Source: Nesterenkonia sandarakina | Lineage (GTDB): Bacteria > Actinomycetota > Actinomycetes > Actinomycetales > Micrococcaceae | NCBI RefSeq assembly: GCF_013410215.1 | Contig: NZ_JACCFQ010000002.1 | Span: 39,099 to 103,098 of the forward strand | Direction of reading: 5' to 3' | DNA length: 64,000 nucleotides | Notes under the pieces: generated by a model | Told to the model about the DNA's origin: nothing | The model's input: the letters and a program-made list of their open reading frames with translations, nothing else | The model's database searches: none | Program-made: the position numbers and the translations under genes | Shown here: in pieces, positions 23,956 to 33,490 of the stretch | Numbering within the stretch: the stretch's first letter is position 1 | Layout of the letters: each line of letters opens with the position of its first letter

Positions 23956-24524
23956 GATCTAACCCTTTCCCTTGAGTTGGAAGCCTTTCACGCCGCAACA
24001 TGAAACGCCACCACCGAAAACTGCCCGGCAAGACCCACTTCAGTCTCTTTGGCGTCCTAGTTGGTGGCGCCGTTGAGGTCGACTCGTAGGCTCTACGGGA
24101 GTCTGCTAGAGCTAAGAAACCTTCGGTTCCATCATTAGCAGCTTCTATAGTTGCGCCACTCACTGGCTCCGGCGATTCACCGGACTCTCCTGAGCTGCGA
24201 CTGCTGAGCTGATGCCGGCTCGGGTCAAAGAGTTTTTGCCAAATCCTGCACAAAGGGATCCCTCAGCGGGCGTTGAGTTCTCCACTGGGATACGAGTGCC
24301 CGCAAGATGCCCTCCTATCGGGCAACGGGCGCGATCGGCTCACCGAACTGTGGGTCACATCGATTTGAGAGCGAGTCCGCTAGATCCAGCTGTGGCCGTC
24401 CCAGTTCCTTGGCGCGGGACGCCGCCAGCCTGGAATGATCAAGGTGCAAGGGAGATGCGTGAGCGCGGACGAGAGAACGAATTAAACACCCTTTAATCGC
24501 ATAGATCTGTGCCATAGTGAGTAT
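23956..24524. other. intergenic region with dispersed repeat
   Basis: No gene with support is seen. It holds a full dispersed repeat at about 24252-24332 and an AT-rich segment (24480-24524) that is the likely promoter of the lipoprotein at 24525. Confidence 0.35.
24252..24332. repeat. REP-like dispersed repeat, full unit
   Basis: GGGATCCCTCAGCGGGC on the left, TCCACTGGGATACGAG in the centre, and GTGCCCGCAAGATGCC...ATCGGGCA on the right. A close match to the family plan. Confidence 0.6.
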
Positions 24525-24947
24525 ATGAAAACCAAATCATCAAAGGCCGTCACGGGCGCCTTTCCGATACTTGCGGTTCTTCTGGTGGCGACCTCATGTA
24601 GTGCAGCCGCCAGTGATACAACGTTCGAGGATGTCGCAGATCTCTCATCCTCCGTGGAGTCTGCAGGGCACGAATGCAACGCTATGACTAGCACGACGTA
24701 CGACCTCGGAGAGCAGGCCATGTGCGCGGAAGGCCACTCGCTCACAGTGTGGGATGAAGAGGCCGACCCTGGGGAACTCGGCGAGGATGACGCCCTGGTC
24801 CAGGAAATGGAAGAGCAGGACCTGATTGAGCATTTGCGCGGAGCGAACTGGCACGTGATGTCCGTCGACGGCGACCTGCTAGATGAGATGCAGCAGAATT
24901 ACGGTGGCCAACGCAATGAAGAAGGCGTTCCTGACCTCAACGACTAA
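24525..24947 (+). CDS. acidic lipoprotein of unknown function
   Basis: This 140-residue protein has a signal (MKTKSSKAVTGAFPILAVLLVATSC) with a lipobox Cys. The acidic domain contains two Cys (GHECNAM, EQAMCAEGHSLTVW) and a Leu/Glu-rich C-terminus. No family is recognised. An AT-rich promoter region precedes it. Confidence 0.7.
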   Translation: MKTKSSKAVTGAFPILAVLLVATSCSAAASDTTFEDVADLSSSVESAGHECNAMTSTTYDLGEQAMCAEGHSLTVWDEEADPGELGEDDALVQEMEEQDLIEHLRGANWHVMSVDGDLLDEMQQNYGGQRNEEGVPDLND

Positions 24948-25058
24948 CTGAATCGCCGGGATCCCCCTCACAGCGTGCTACAGGGTTCGCCAGCAGCCCA
25001 GTGCTTCCTTGTCACTCCAGCCGACGAGGAAAAGTGCCAAGGTGATGAACCCGGCGCT

Positions 25059-25084
25059 GCGCGCAAGCCGATCCCTCAGCGTGC
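25059..25084. repeat. REP-like dispersed repeat, half unit
   Basis: It begins GCGCGCAAGCCGATCCCTCA and ends GCGTGC. It lies in the spacer between the convergent lipoprotein and MFS genes. Confidence 0.6.
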
Positions 25085-25204
25085 TCAAGCCCTCGAGTGG
25101 TGCCTCAGTAACCCCAAGACCGCCTGCCCTGCGCTTCTCATTGAAGTCGCGCGAGGGGTCTGGCTGTGTGTCTCAACACCAAATGTCACTCCTGGCGTTG
25201 CGGC

Positions 25205-26458
25205 TCAATTGGGCGGACCGCCTCCTTCCTGCCGCAGGAGGCACCCGCCCCCGACGAGAAATGCCACTCCCGCGACGACCACCCCGAGGAATCCGTACTG
25301 GGGCTCCCCAAGCGTCGCGAGACCTGACGCCAGAGGCGCCCCGATACCAACACCGACACTCGTTCCGCTGGCGAAGACCGTCATCATCGTGACCTTGAAC
25401 TTCTCCGATACGGCCGCCCTCGTCTGGTAGTAGGCCTCACCCAGGACAGGAGACAGCCACAGCCCTACGACAGCGCACACCACGCACGATGCAGCGAACC
25501 CTAGGGATCCTGCGCTGAGCACAAGAACTCCGACACCGGTAAGCACCACACCCGCCACAGGGATCACCCAGGCGCCTCGCGCCCTGTCGGGTATCTGGGC
25601 CCAGACGAGACCACCGAGGATGCTTCCCGCCCCCATGACCCCGTAGACCAGTCCAACCAGGGCGGGAACCTCGAGCGCGGCGAAGACGGCGTTCAGCGAT
25701 GCCTGAACGGAGCCGAAGACCAGACCGACAGAGGTGGCGAGCAACAGCGCCGCGGACGCGACCAGCGCGGGTCGGCGGACCTCCTTGGCATCTAATACAG
25801 ACCTCGAAGGTGCACCTCGACGCCCGGGATGAGCTCCAGCGCCGGTCGCGACGTGGAGAGGCACCAGTCGCACGAATTCCAGGTGTATGACGAAGCCGAC
25901 CAACGCCAGCCCGATCAGAGCCGTGCGTGGTTCGATCACACTCAGCAGCAGTGACGCGGTCACAGGCCCGATGACGAATGCAGCCTCAGATGAGGATGCT
26001 TCCCATGCCATCGCTGAACGCATAGCGGGAGGGTCCAATTCGCCAGCGTCAGCGCGCCTGGCCCAGGCCGCACGACCAAGTGCGCCGATTGCCGGGTTGG
26101 AAACACCTACGACGAACGCTAGGACCAAGAGCATCAGGGTGTCTTCGAGGCTGCCGAACTGCACTGCAAGACCAATAAGGGCTGCGGACTGAATCACCGC
26201 GATTAGCGTGACGATGAGTCGTGCGCCGAACCGGTCGATGAGCAGTCCGACGACTACACCGCTGGTCGCGGTTCCTAACGCGGCGGACCCGACAGCTGCT
26301 CCTGCCTGAGTCAGGCTGCCACCCCCGATGGGTATGGCCACCAGGAGCAGCATCGGTGTCATCGCGGTGGGGAGGCGGCCTAGCAGGCCGATGATCATGA
26401 GCGGGGCGCCGCCGGATCGGAAAAGGTGAAGAAGGCCTCGGTCGTTCGGTAGGGGCAT
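25205..26458 (-). CDS. MFS transporter
   Basis: The start is taken at the ATG at 26458, with GGAG 6 nt upstream; an in-frame ATG four codons earlier (26470) is possible. The product has 417 residues and about 12 hydrophobic helices. The loop 2-3 motif GLLIDRFGARLIV matches the major-facilitator signature (G-x-x-x-D-R-x-G-x-R). It exports or imports an unknown small molecule by proton antiport. The C-terminal loop is Gly-rich. It is monocistronic. Confidence 0.9.
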   Translation of the reverse strand: MPLPNDRGLLHLFRSGGAPLMIIGLLGRLPTAMTPMLLLVAIPIGGGSLTQAGAAVGSAALGTATSGVVVGLLIDRFGARLIVTLIAVIQSAALIGLAVQFGSLEDTLMLLVLAFVVGVSNPAIGALGRAAWARRADAGELDPPAMRSAMAWEASSSEAAFVIGPVTASLLLSVIEPRTALIGLALVGFVIHLEFVRLVPLHVATGAGAHPGRRGAPSRSVLDAKEVRRPALVASAALLLATSVGLVFGSVQASLNAVFAALEVPALVGLVYGVMGAGSILGGLVWAQIPDRARGAWVIPVAGVVLTGVGVLVLSAGSLGFAASCVVCAVVGLWLSPVLGEAYYQTRAAVSEKFKVTMMTVFASGTSVGVGIGAPLASGLATLGEPQYGFLGVVVAGVAFLVGGGCLLRQEGGGPPN

Positions 26459-26627
26459 CACGGACTCCATGCATAGCTCGGAGGCGCACTCCCGACCTCG
26501 CCGTGCGCTGTGATGCCCTCTGCGGTTCAGGTTACACGGGCAAAACAGTCAAGAGCCTCCCAGAAAGATCCGCGAGCCACAGCAACAGACGGAGGTCACT
26601 GCGCGACGCAAAGTGTCATCCCTCGCT

Positions 26628-26706
26628 GCCCGCTAGCCGATCCCTCAGTGTGCGTCGATCGCTGAACGGGAGTTGCGTGCACGCAAGCCGCCCGGCTTAC
26701 GGGCAG
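26628..26706. repeat. REP-like dispersed repeat, full unit
   Basis: GCCCGCTAGCCGATCCC...GTGTGC on the left, a CTGAACGGGAGTTGCG centre, and GCACGCAAGCCGCCC...TTACGGGCA on the right. Confidence 0.6.
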
Positions 26707-26755
26707 GCTTTTGCCGCTACTTGGATAGCATGGCGCCATACGAGCCACTCCAACG

Positions 26756-27064
26756 GTGCACTCAGAACCTCTTTGGGATGAGAGGTCACCGACTTACCGA
26801 ATCGACATCTGGCACCGGCCCACTAATGCCGATGGCTCTTGGGCTTTAGAGGCATACGTCTTGGAAGAGGCCAAAGACATCAGAGAAGTCCTCGCGTGGG
26901 TGGATGAACACGCCTCGGAAGGTCAGGTCGTGGAAGTCTTCGTTGAGACTGAGAACGAATCCGTTGGGTCCTTTCAGACTCCTCGAAAGGCTGCGCTCGT
27001 GAGAATTCTAGGAACCAGCCCCAACGAGAACGAGTCGTTCTTTGCTTCTTTTCGGAAGGTGTAG
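26756..27064 (+). CDS. hypothetical protein (102 aa)
   Basis: It opens with GTG 26756; the ribosome site is weak. The 102 residues are soluble and acidic: TYRIDIWHRPTNADGSWALEAYVLEEAKDI, VLAWVDEHASEGQVVEVFVE and KAALVRILG. The alternating strand/helix pattern suggests a small alpha/beta fold. I do not recognise a family. Confidence 0.65.
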   Translation: MHSEPLWDERSPTYRIDIWHRPTNADGSWALEAYVLEEAKDIREVLAWVDEHASEGQVVEVFVETENESVGSFQTPRKAALVRILGTSPNENESFFASFRKV

Positions 27065-27269
27065 TTGCGAGGGTGCGGGGATTGCTCGAAGTCGTTTGAA
27101 TTCGTGCACATTGGCCTGCTCCATGGGGATCGCGGACTCACCACGGCGAGCGTTCAACCAGAGCCCTGCGGGGCGACCCGGAGTCGGAACTCACTTGGGT
27201 TGATCAGTACTCACGGGGCGTGGCCGTAAAGCCAAGGTCGCACTAAGTCACTTGACCACCCGGCCAGCA

Positions 27270-27743
27270 CTAGTTGGCAATATCTACGGTCGCGTTGTCG
27301 TCCAGGGTGCCCCCTACCGCGAACGCCCACTGTGCACTACGGGGGCCCTGCTCCGTCTCGATTTCCAGCCACCCTGCATACGAGGAGTCCGTAAGAACTT
27401 CATAGGCTTGTCCTTCTTCCGAGCAAGGCATAACCTCCTGTTCCTCACCGTCCAGGGAGAACGAGGGCCCGTGATCGGCGCCCTCACACCACACAAATAC
27501 CGCGGTAGTCTCATTCTCTGGGGGCAACATTGTGCCTCCGCCGGAAGGGCCCGAGTTCTCGACCGCATACGCGTACCAGGATTCGAAACCCTGTTCCTCC
27601 AGAGCTGCTGTTGCCTCGTCCATACGTTCTTGTACGTCCTCGTCAGTCTCTGATGCTCCGGTGCCCGATTGCTCGGCACCTTCAGCACAAGACACGAGTA
27701 AGAGCGGGACGCTCGCAAGGCCTAAGAGTCGAGAGGTTCGCAT
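27270..27743 (-). CDS. acidic lipoprotein of unknown function
   Basis: This 157-residue protein has a lipoprotein signal (MRTSRLLGLASVPLLLVSC). A short acidic linker follows, then a domain with FESWYAYAVENSG, ETTAVFVWCEG and QWAFAVGG. Two Cys in the domain could pair. No family is recognised. It is convergent with the 26756 gene. Confidence 0.72.
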   Translation of the reverse strand: MRTSRLLGLASVPLLLVSCAEGAEQSGTGASETDEDVQERMDEATAALEEQGFESWYAYAVENSGPSGGGTMLPPENETTAVFVWCEGADHGPSFSLDGEEQEVMPCSEEGQAYEVLTDSSYAGWLEIETEQGPRSAQWAFAVGGTLDDNATVDIAN

Positions 27744-28273
27744 ACTTCATCGTCTCAAATAAGAACCCCGGGCGAAGCTCCATCCCTGGCCTTCGTGTCT
27801 CGATCGCCGGTGAGACCTCCTGTCGGATCCTCATTCAAAAAATTAATGGATGCTAGACCCGCGAGCCACCCCTCCGCGGGCATCGAACACTCAACCCGCC
27901 GATAGGTACGGGCGCAGTTGTCGCGTCTTGGCGAGTTGACTCCTTTTGATAACGCGATTTGTGTGTCGAGCCTGCGGCGTCGCACGCGGCCCCTGTCGCC
28001 CGAAGCAAAGGCTGCGCACCACCACCTGCTGCGCGGCGGCCCTTAAACGGAGTCATCACCTGGGCCTAGCATTTATCAGACTCGCTCTAGACGCCGTTGA
28101 CTTATCGCACAGAAACCACTGGGTCCAATGTCTGGAAACTAAGTTAGCGATTAGTGAGCCTATCCACTCACATCCAGAACCTGCGAGCCCACTGAAATAC
28201 ACCTTGTGTCTGCCTGTGACTTATGACACAGTGCAGCTAAAGAAAACTGTACAAGGAAAAGAAAGCCGCAATC
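27744..28273. other. divergent intergenic region with dispersed repeat
   Basis: It holds one dispersed repeat (27857-27913). Near the 28274 gene there is an AT-rich leader with AAGGAAAAG. No coding frame is supported. Confidence 0.35.
27857..27913. repeat. REP-like dispersed repeat, diverged unit
   Basis: ACCCGCGAGCCACCCCTCCG followed by CGGGCA, then a short centre and ACCCGCCGATAGGTACGGGC. It is shortened relative to the full unit. Confidence 0.5.
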
Positions 28274-28642
28274 ATGGGTATGAAATCCACTCTCGCTGCG
28301 ATCAGTGTTTTAGGTCTCCTAACCACGGGATTCGTCTCGGAAGACGAGACTGTAGAATCTGATCCGCGCATACCAGGTGTTTCCGATATGCAACTTCTCA
28401 ACGGCGGTCCCGTGAACTGCCTCGCTGGACATCGAGTTGGTGTCAGCAGCGTGCATTCGTCGAGCGTGTCTATTCAACATAGGTATATCAACCGAACGGG
28501 AAGCGTCCGAGTGCTCACCTCACCAACTTTTACGGACTACTGGAGCTCCAGGGGTCCATTCCAAAATGTATCGACGTGGCTTGTAGCGAGTTCAGGGAGC
28601 AACACCCTTATCCGCGCAAGCGCTGTGTGCTACACCGGATAG
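28274..28642 (+). CDS. small secreted protein
   Basis: This 122-residue protein has a probable Sec signal (MGMKSTLAAISVLGLLTTGFV) and a mature part rich in Ser, Thr and aromatic residues. Two Cys (VNCLAGH and AVCYTG at the end) could form a disulfide closing the domain. The mature part is beta-rich in appearance (HRYINRTGSVRVLTSPTFTDYW). It lies 4 nt upstream of the next gene and probably shares its mRNA. It is AT-richer than its neighbours. Family unknown. Confidence 0.6.
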   Translation: MGMKSTLAAISVLGLLTTGFVSEDETVESDPRIPGVSDMQLLNGGPVNCLAGHRVGVSSVHSSSVSIQHRYINRTGSVRVLTSPTFTDYWSSRGPFQNVSTWLVASSGSNTLIRASAVCYTG

Positions 28643-28646
28643 CGGC

Positions 28647-29285
28647 ATGATGCATGCTTCGGCGCGATCACTAGTGCCCTTGACTGCCCTGCTGACGCTT
28701 CTGTCGTCCGGTTGCAGTCAGGAGCCAGAGACTACCGTCCCCGATGACCATGATGGGTCCGCTATTGATGCTCCTGAGTCTCAGGCTGAGCATTTCGAAA
28801 GACGGCAAGAATTCTACGGTTTAGGAGATCCACCAGAAGTATCCTCGGGGCCGGTCCTCTCACCCGAGGAGCAGGCTCAGCGAATCCCTGACTGCATGGC
28901 CGAACAGGGGTGGACTGTTGATCTCTACGAGGATGGATCGCTCGGCGGGTCTTATCACATCGATCAGGAAGAGCACTATAACGAGGCCATGTATGTCTGT
29001 GAGGTGCGCAACCCCCTCCATCCCGTCTTCTACGAAGAAATGTCCAGTGGAGTGTTAGAGGCCGAGTATCGGCATCTCACTGAGACAGTGAGTAAATGCA
29101 TGGAGGATCACGGATTGGAGCCCAACGAAGCTCCCTCTCTGGAGGTCTTCATCGACGATTACCGAAATAGTGGGTGGCAGTGGAACCCCTACCGAGGGAA
29201 GGAGGAACAATTCTTAGATAACACCGACTGTGAAATGCGACCACCCTCAGATGTACTGATAGACGCCTACGAACAAGAGAGCTAA
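28647..29285 (+). CDS. acidic lipoprotein of unknown function
   Basis: This 212-residue protein has a signal (MMHASARSLVPLTALLTLLSSGC) with a lipobox Cys. A long acidic part follows, with motifs IPDCMAEQGWTVDLYEDG, YNEAMYVCEVRNPLHPV and VSKCMEDHGLEPNEAPSL. The repeated C-M-x(2-3)-G pattern resembles other actinobacterial secreted proteins of unknown role. It starts 4 nt after the 28274 gene, so the two form an operon. Confidence 0.72.
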   Translation: MMHASARSLVPLTALLTLLSSGCSQEPETTVPDDHDGSAIDAPESQAEHFERRQEFYGLGDPPEVSSGPVLSPEEQAQRIPDCMAEQGWTVDLYEDGSLGGSYHIDQEEHYNEAMYVCEVRNPLHPVFYEEMSSGVLEAEYRHLTETVSKCMEDHGLEPNEAPSLEVFIDDYRNSGWQWNPYRGKEEQFLDNTDCEMRPPSDVLIDAYEQES

Positions 29286-29517
29286 CAACATCAGACATGG
29301 GGCTCCACTGTGTTGTACCTTGCCTTCGCAATACGCCCGCTGAAGGCATCCTTCCCTTGGAAGACACAGATTTCATCCCGGGTGCGTCCCATCGACGCGG
29401 CAAGGTCTGGTTGTCGCAACCTCTGACCTCGCGCTGCAGACTGTGTTGGTTTGTTCCAGCGGCACCTAAGCACTCACTGTGGCCATAATCTAAGGACTCC
29501 GTGGAGGCATACGACGC

Positions 29518-30648
29518 GTGATGGAAGTAACTGGCACGCCGAACCTCACCTCACGATGGCGTTCATGGGCAGTGTTCGTTGCTGTCATTGTTCTTGCCGT
29601 CGCGACTGGTTGGTGGGCCGCGTGGGCCACCCTTTCTCCTAGCTCTGGGGAGGCACCCGAGGTAGCGTCTACCAATGAAGTCTGGGCAGAAGCCACGACG
29701 AGCGCTGTGGGTCGATCGCTGAGTCTATCCACGACGGTTCAGCAGCCGTCTCGGGTGATCGGGATCAACCAGTTCAGCGGGATAGTCCGTCAGGTCAATC
29801 CCGGCCAGCGCCAGAACGGCGACATCGCCTACCTCGTCGACAACAAGGCAGTACGAATCATCGAATCAGAGGAACCGTTCTGGCGAGACCTCACTACCGG
29901 AACCACGGGGGCCGACGTAGAGGCAGTCCAGTCGTTCCTCAGCACAGAGGGATACCTCGAGGCGGAACCGTCCGGGACTTATGATTCCACGACAGCCCAG
30001 GCGGTCACAGCCTGGCAGTCCGATCTTGGTGTCCCCACTGGCGATGGTGCAATCCAGCTCGGGGAAATCGTCGCAGTCGACCGAACTCCCCTCGCTATCG
30101 AACTCGGAGAACAGATCCAGGTAGGGTCCCAGCTCAGTGGTGGCGAAGAAGCGATGACCGCGACCACTGGTGACCGGGAGTTCGTATTAAACGTGACTTC
30201 CGAGCAGGCCCGGCAGATCCCAGCAGATTCGACCGTGGAGATCACCCATGGTGAACACCGGTTCGAGGCAGTGGTCGACGAGGTCGCGGAATCCGGTTCA
30301 GAAGGAGCTGGCGGCCTGGTCGAGTACTCCCTCACATCCCCTACGCAGGACAGAATCTGTGGTGAGTACTGCGACACTCTTCCGGCTGGAGAGGAGATCA
30401 CGTTGCGCTCCTCGGTGATCGTCAGCCCGCCTGTGGAAGGGGTCTCCGTGCCGGCGGCTGCGGTGCGTACCGATACTGACGGGGCCACCTATGTCAGTTC
30501 CCCTGACGGCGATATCCTTGTCGAGGTGATCGGTTCTGGCCAAGGTCTGGTCATCCTCGAAGGCCTCGAGGAAGGCACGCCGGTGAAAGTCTTTGCAAGC
30601 TCCACCCCCGGAGTTTCATCTGACTCCAGTGGCCCTGGGGAGCAGTGA
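29518..30648 (+). CDS. MacA-like efflux adaptor with peptidoglycan-binding domain
   Basis: 376 residues from GTG 29518 (GGAGG upstream). One N-terminal membrane helix (WAVFVAVIVLAVATGWWAAWA) leads to an outer part. A PG_binding_1 module at about 118-190 (TTGTTGADVEAVQSFLSTEGYLEAE, TYDSTTAQAVTAWQSDLGVP) sits between the two halves of a beta-barrel adaptor domain, as in many actinobacterial MacA/HlyD-type proteins. It links the exporter to the cell wall. It overlaps the ATPase gene by 4 nt, making a three-gene operon. Confidence 0.85.
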   Translation: MMEVTGTPNLTSRWRSWAVFVAVIVLAVATGWWAAWATLSPSSGEAPEVASTNEVWAEATTSAVGRSLSLSTTVQQPSRVIGINQFSGIVRQVNPGQRQNGDIAYLVDNKAVRIIESEEPFWRDLTTGTTGADVEAVQSFLSTEGYLEAEPSGTYDSTTAQAVTAWQSDLGVPTGDGAIQLGEIVAVDRTPLAIELGEQIQVGSQLSGGEEAMTATTGDREFVLNVTSEQARQIPADSTVEITHGEHRFEAVVDEVAESGSEGAGGLVEYSLTSPTQDRICGEYCDTLPAGEEITLRSSVIVSPPVEGVSVPAAAVRTDTDGATYVSSPDGDILVEVIGSGQGLVILEGLEEGTPVKVFASSTPGVSSDSSGPGEQ

Positions 30649-31307
30649 TGGCGCTAGCCATAGAGTCTCTCTCGTTCCGCTACGACCGCACAGAAAAGGA
30701 CCTCTTCGGCGGCTTGGACCATACCTTTACGCCGGGACGCGTAACAGCGATCACCGGGTCCTCTGGTCGTGGTAAATCCACCTTGCTCTACATTCTGGGA
30801 CTGATGCTCACCCCCACCCAGGGCACCGTCCGCTTACACGGACAGAAGGTCTCCACCTCCACCGATACCGACCGATCGAAAACCAGGGCGGCTGACATTG
30901 GATTCGTCTTCCAAGACGCCGCCCTGGACCCATCACGATCAATCCTTGATGCAGTGATCGAACCCGGACTCTACGCTGGGTGGCGCTCATCCGAGGCTCG
31001 AGCGCGCGGACGAGAGTTACTAGAGAGCCTCGGCTTAGCTCACAGAGCAACACATCGACCGGGAGAGATTTCGGGAGGTCAGGCACAACGAGTCGCCGTC
31101 GCCCGTTCACTCATCGCCGACCCCTCCGTGCTCTTGGCCGATGAACCGACCGGGAACCTCGATGCGGCCAACGCCCAATCGGTCCTCGAAGCACTCTCCC
31201 ACACCACCGAACATGACCACCGGGGGGCAGCAGCTGGTCGAACCGTAGTCATCGCTACCCACGATCCCTTCGTCATCGACTTCGCCGACGAGGTCTTAGA
31301 CCTATGA
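30645..31307 (+). CDS. MacB-type ABC exporter ATPase
   Basis: This 220-residue protein has Walker A GSSGRGKS (38-45), signature ISGGQAQRVAVARSL and Walker B LLADEPTGNLD. It is of the LolD/MacB/FtsE type. It is translationally coupled at both ends (4-nt overlaps) to the adaptor and to the FtsX-like permease. It probably drives mechanical transport of a peptide, lipid or drug across the envelope. Confidence 0.93.
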   Translation: MMALAIESLSFRYDRTEKDLFGGLDHTFTPGRVTAITGSSGRGKSTLLYILGLMLTPTQGTVRLHGQKVSTSTDTDRSKTRAADIGFVFQDAALDPSRSILDAVIEPGLYAGWRSSEARARGRELLESLGLAHRATHRPGEISGGQAQRVAVARSLIADPSVLLADEPTGNLDAANAQSVLEALSHTTEHDHRGAAAGRTVVIATHDPFVIDFADEVLDL

Positions 31308-32413
31308 GGCCCTCGACGTTCTTCGCCGAATCGCTCAAGACAGCGTGGGCCAATAAAGTTCCCTCAGCCCTGATCATGGTCCTGGTAGCGGTCATGTGCG
31401 CGACCACGTTGGCCACCGTGGGGCGCACGGCCGCCGCGGAATCTCTCTTGGCCGATCGACTCAATTCAGCAGGCTCGCGGATCATCACGATTACTGAACC
31501 TGCCGCGAATAGTCAGGGTCTCATCAACCCCGCTACCGTCTCGCAAGCTTCCCACCTCAGCACCGTCGATCGAGCCATCGGATCACTAACCGCTATAGAT
31601 GTTCTCAACGGCCCTATTGGAGACGGTGGCACACGCGTACCAGCCTGGGGTATCGAAGGCTCTCTGGAGGACGTCATGACCCTCACCGCAGGGAGATGGC
31701 CCATGCCCGGAGAAGCGCTGGTGTCCCACACCGCGATGGAAGATTTAGGTATGGACCATCCCGCGGGGTGGGTCCAATCCCCTGCCTCCGATTCCGGAGA
31801 AAACTGGTCGGTGGTCGGCATGTTCGAGCCGCGGCCCCCCTTCGAACGATACGACGCTGGAATCATCTACCCCACGGAACCAGAAACCAACGAACTCACG
31901 ACCCTGCATGTCATCTCTACGAACAGCCGTGTAGTAGGCGCCACTCAAATGACTCTGCTCAGCATGCTCGATCCTCCAGCGCCGGACCACCTGACTGTTA
32001 ATTCCCCAGTATCTTTGGCTGCTCTGCAGACAGAGCTCAGCTCCGACTTCACTACATTCAGTCGGGCCCTGCTCTTTGGCGTCTTCGGAACAGGCGGTCT
32101 ACTGGTCGCCACGGTGACGCTTGCCGATGTGCTCGTGCGTCGGGCCGATTTAGGACGACGTCGAGCCCTCGGGGCCACCCGAACGATCATCACTGCCCTG
32201 GTGGTAACTCGCACCCTTATCCCCTCGTTACTGGGAGCGACAATCGGGGCCATCGTCGGCGTCGGCCTCACCATCGCCCTTGAGGCGATCCCACCCTGGG
32301 AGTTCGTTCTAGGGACTGCGGTACTCGCTGTGCTCACCACCACGCTCTCAGCGGTGGCGCCTGCTGTATACGCCTCACGCCAAGATCCCGTCCGAGTGCT
32401 CCGGACCCCTTAG
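31304..32413 (+). CDS. FtsX/MacB-like ABC permease
   Basis: 369 residues: one N-terminal helix, a large extracytoplasmic domain (about 45-245), then three helices near the C-terminus (LLFGVFGTGGLLVATVTLADVLV, RTLIPSLLGATIGAIVGVGLTI, FVLGTAVLAVLTTTLSAVAPAVYA). It ends in the typical SRQDPVRVLRTP, close to the A-x-x-x-x-P-x-x-x-L-R ending of FtsX permeases. It is the third gene of the exporter operon. Confidence 0.9.
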   Translation: MRPSTFFAESLKTAWANKVPSALIMVLVAVMCATTLATVGRTAAAESLLADRLNSAGSRIITITEPAANSQGLINPATVSQASHLSTVDRAIGSLTAIDVLNGPIGDGGTRVPAWGIEGSLEDVMTLTAGRWPMPGEALVSHTAMEDLGMDHPAGWVQSPASDSGENWSVVGMFEPRPPFERYDAGIIYPTEPETNELTTLHVISTNSRVVGATQMTLLSMLDPPAPDHLTVNSPVSLAALQTELSSDFTTFSRALLFGVFGTGGLLVATVTLADVLVRRADLGRRRALGATRTIITALVVTRTLIPSLLGATIGAIVGVGLTIALEAIPPWEFVLGTAVLAVLTTTLSAVAPAVYASRQDPVRVLRTP

Positions 32414-32569
32414 CAAAGGCTGCTGTGCCGGCACCCCATTAGGCCATCTCGCCCTGTGGGGTCGAGGCAGCGGGAGGCCTCCTCCGAAAGCTCATCTTCT
32501 GAATACCGGCATGCCGGTTCCACTGGGTAGTCCATGTAGAGAACTTCACACCAACACAGGCGAGAGTAC

Positions 32570-32595
32570 GCCCGTAAGCCGATCCTTCAGCGGGC
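32570..32595. repeat. REP-like dispersed repeat, half unit
   Basis: GCCCGTAAGCCGATCCTTCA then GCGGGC: the two ends pair as a 6-bp stem. It is the clearest example of the left half unit. Confidence 0.65.
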
Positions 32596-32620
32596 AGTTC
32601 GTTGGCTTATTCGAAAGCTC

Positions 32621-32926
32621 TCAAGTGGTCTCGTCAGTCATGGCGCGCAACGCGGCGACATGACCGATATACGCTTTCCGACCATTTCTAGTCAGTGCCA
32701 CTCGGACGTGGCTGCGTCCACCTTTGGAAAACCTCTCTACCTCCACGTACCCGGCTTCGGAGAGTTGCTTGAGGTGTTTGCTCAATACTGAATCTGCGAC
32801 CTCAAGCGCGTCCCGTAACTGTGCGAACTCGGCCCACTGCAGAGGTGCCAGACTCGCGCAGATACGCAGACGAATCGGGGCATGGATCAATTCGTCGAAC
32901 TGAACCTGTCTAGACGCAGCTTTCAT
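32621..32926 (-). CDS. winged-helix regulator (ArsR/MarR-like, HTH_27 type)
   Basis: This 101-residue protein is a single winged helix: LIHAPIRLRICASLAPLQWAEFAQLRDALEVADSVLSKHLKQLSEAGYVEVERF, then a wing GGRSHVRVALTRNGRKAYIGHVAAL. It has the form of regulators that sit beside a small membrane protein. It overlaps that gene (32910-33374) by 17 nt at its 3' end. A perfect 15-bp palindrome lies between the -35 and -10 of the shared promoter, so autoregulation is likely. A second such pair is at 41258-42216. Confidence 0.88.
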   Translation of the reverse strand: MKAASRQVQFDELIHAPIRLRICASLAPLQWAEFAQLRDALEVADSVLSKHLKQLSEAGYVEVERFSKGGRSHVRVALTRNGRKAYIGHVAALRAMTDETT

Positions 32927-33374
32927 GGGCGTCCTTGAGTCGATTCTTCAGCTCTGCCCGACGTGCGAGCGAGATGAAAGTCCAGGCGAGTGCGAAGACC
33001 ACCAGCCACTTCGCAGCAACCTCCCCCCACGAATCCGGCACCCAGTATCCGCTCAAGAACAGGACCAAGTAGAACAACAGGAAATACCCCATATACGGCC
33101 TCGAGCGTTCGAGCACAGGGCGTCGTTTGGGCCGCTTCCTCATAACTAGGTGATACCAGAGGAACAATGGCACCGAGAGTGCACCCAGACTAAGAATCAC
33201 CAACCACGGAACCGTGTTGACAAGCGCAGCGAAGGTCGCGACAAGCGCGACGAAGACGACCATGAATCCCCGTGGCGCGTCCGTAGACTCCACCATAGAC
33301 CTGGAAGCACCGTCGGCGTCTGCCAGTGCCCGAGTCGGGTTGAACTCTGTGGACCGTGAGTCGTCACTCGTCAT
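32910..33374 (-). CDS. membrane protein paired with winged-helix regulator
   Basis: The start is the ATG at 33374, preceded by GAGAGGG; the longer upstream frame crosses the promoter and is rejected. 154 residues: a polar N-terminus of about 35 residues, two adjacent hydrophobic helices (FMVVFVALVATFAALVNTV, WLVILSLGALSVPLFLWYHLV), a basic loop (MRKRPKRRP) and two more helices. Its gene overlaps the regulator, so both are made together. Function unknown. By analogy with HAAS/PadR pairs the membrane protein may sense and the regulator respond. Confidence 0.75.
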   Translation of the reverse strand: MTSDDSRSTEFNPTRALADADGASRSMVESTDAPRGFMVVFVALVATFAALVNTVPWLVILSLGALSVPLFLWYHLVMRKRPKRRPVLERSRPYMGYFLLFYLVLFLSGYWVPDSWGEVAAKWLVVFALAWTFISLARRAELKNRLKDAHESCV

Positions 33375-33399
33375 AACACCCTCTCTTTCCGTTGCAGAA

Positions 33400-33428
33400 A
33401 ATCTAGTTTTTCCAGCCTGGAAAGTCAA
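33400..33428 (-). promoter_or_regulatory. promoter with internal 15-bp palindromic operator
   Basis: On the minus strand TTGACT (33423-33428) and TAGATT (33400-33405) are 17 bp apart, a good housekeeping-type promoter. The spacer is filled by the perfect palindrome TTTCCAGCCTGGAAA (33409-33423). The ribosome site of the membrane protein gene follows about 20 nt downstream. Repression by the co-transcribed winged-helix protein is the simplest reading. Confidence 0.7.
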
Positions 33429-33490
33429 GGATGAGGCGCAAGACGGGTGACTCCAGTCCGAACACGTAGTGCAGCGCGCCCACTTAACCT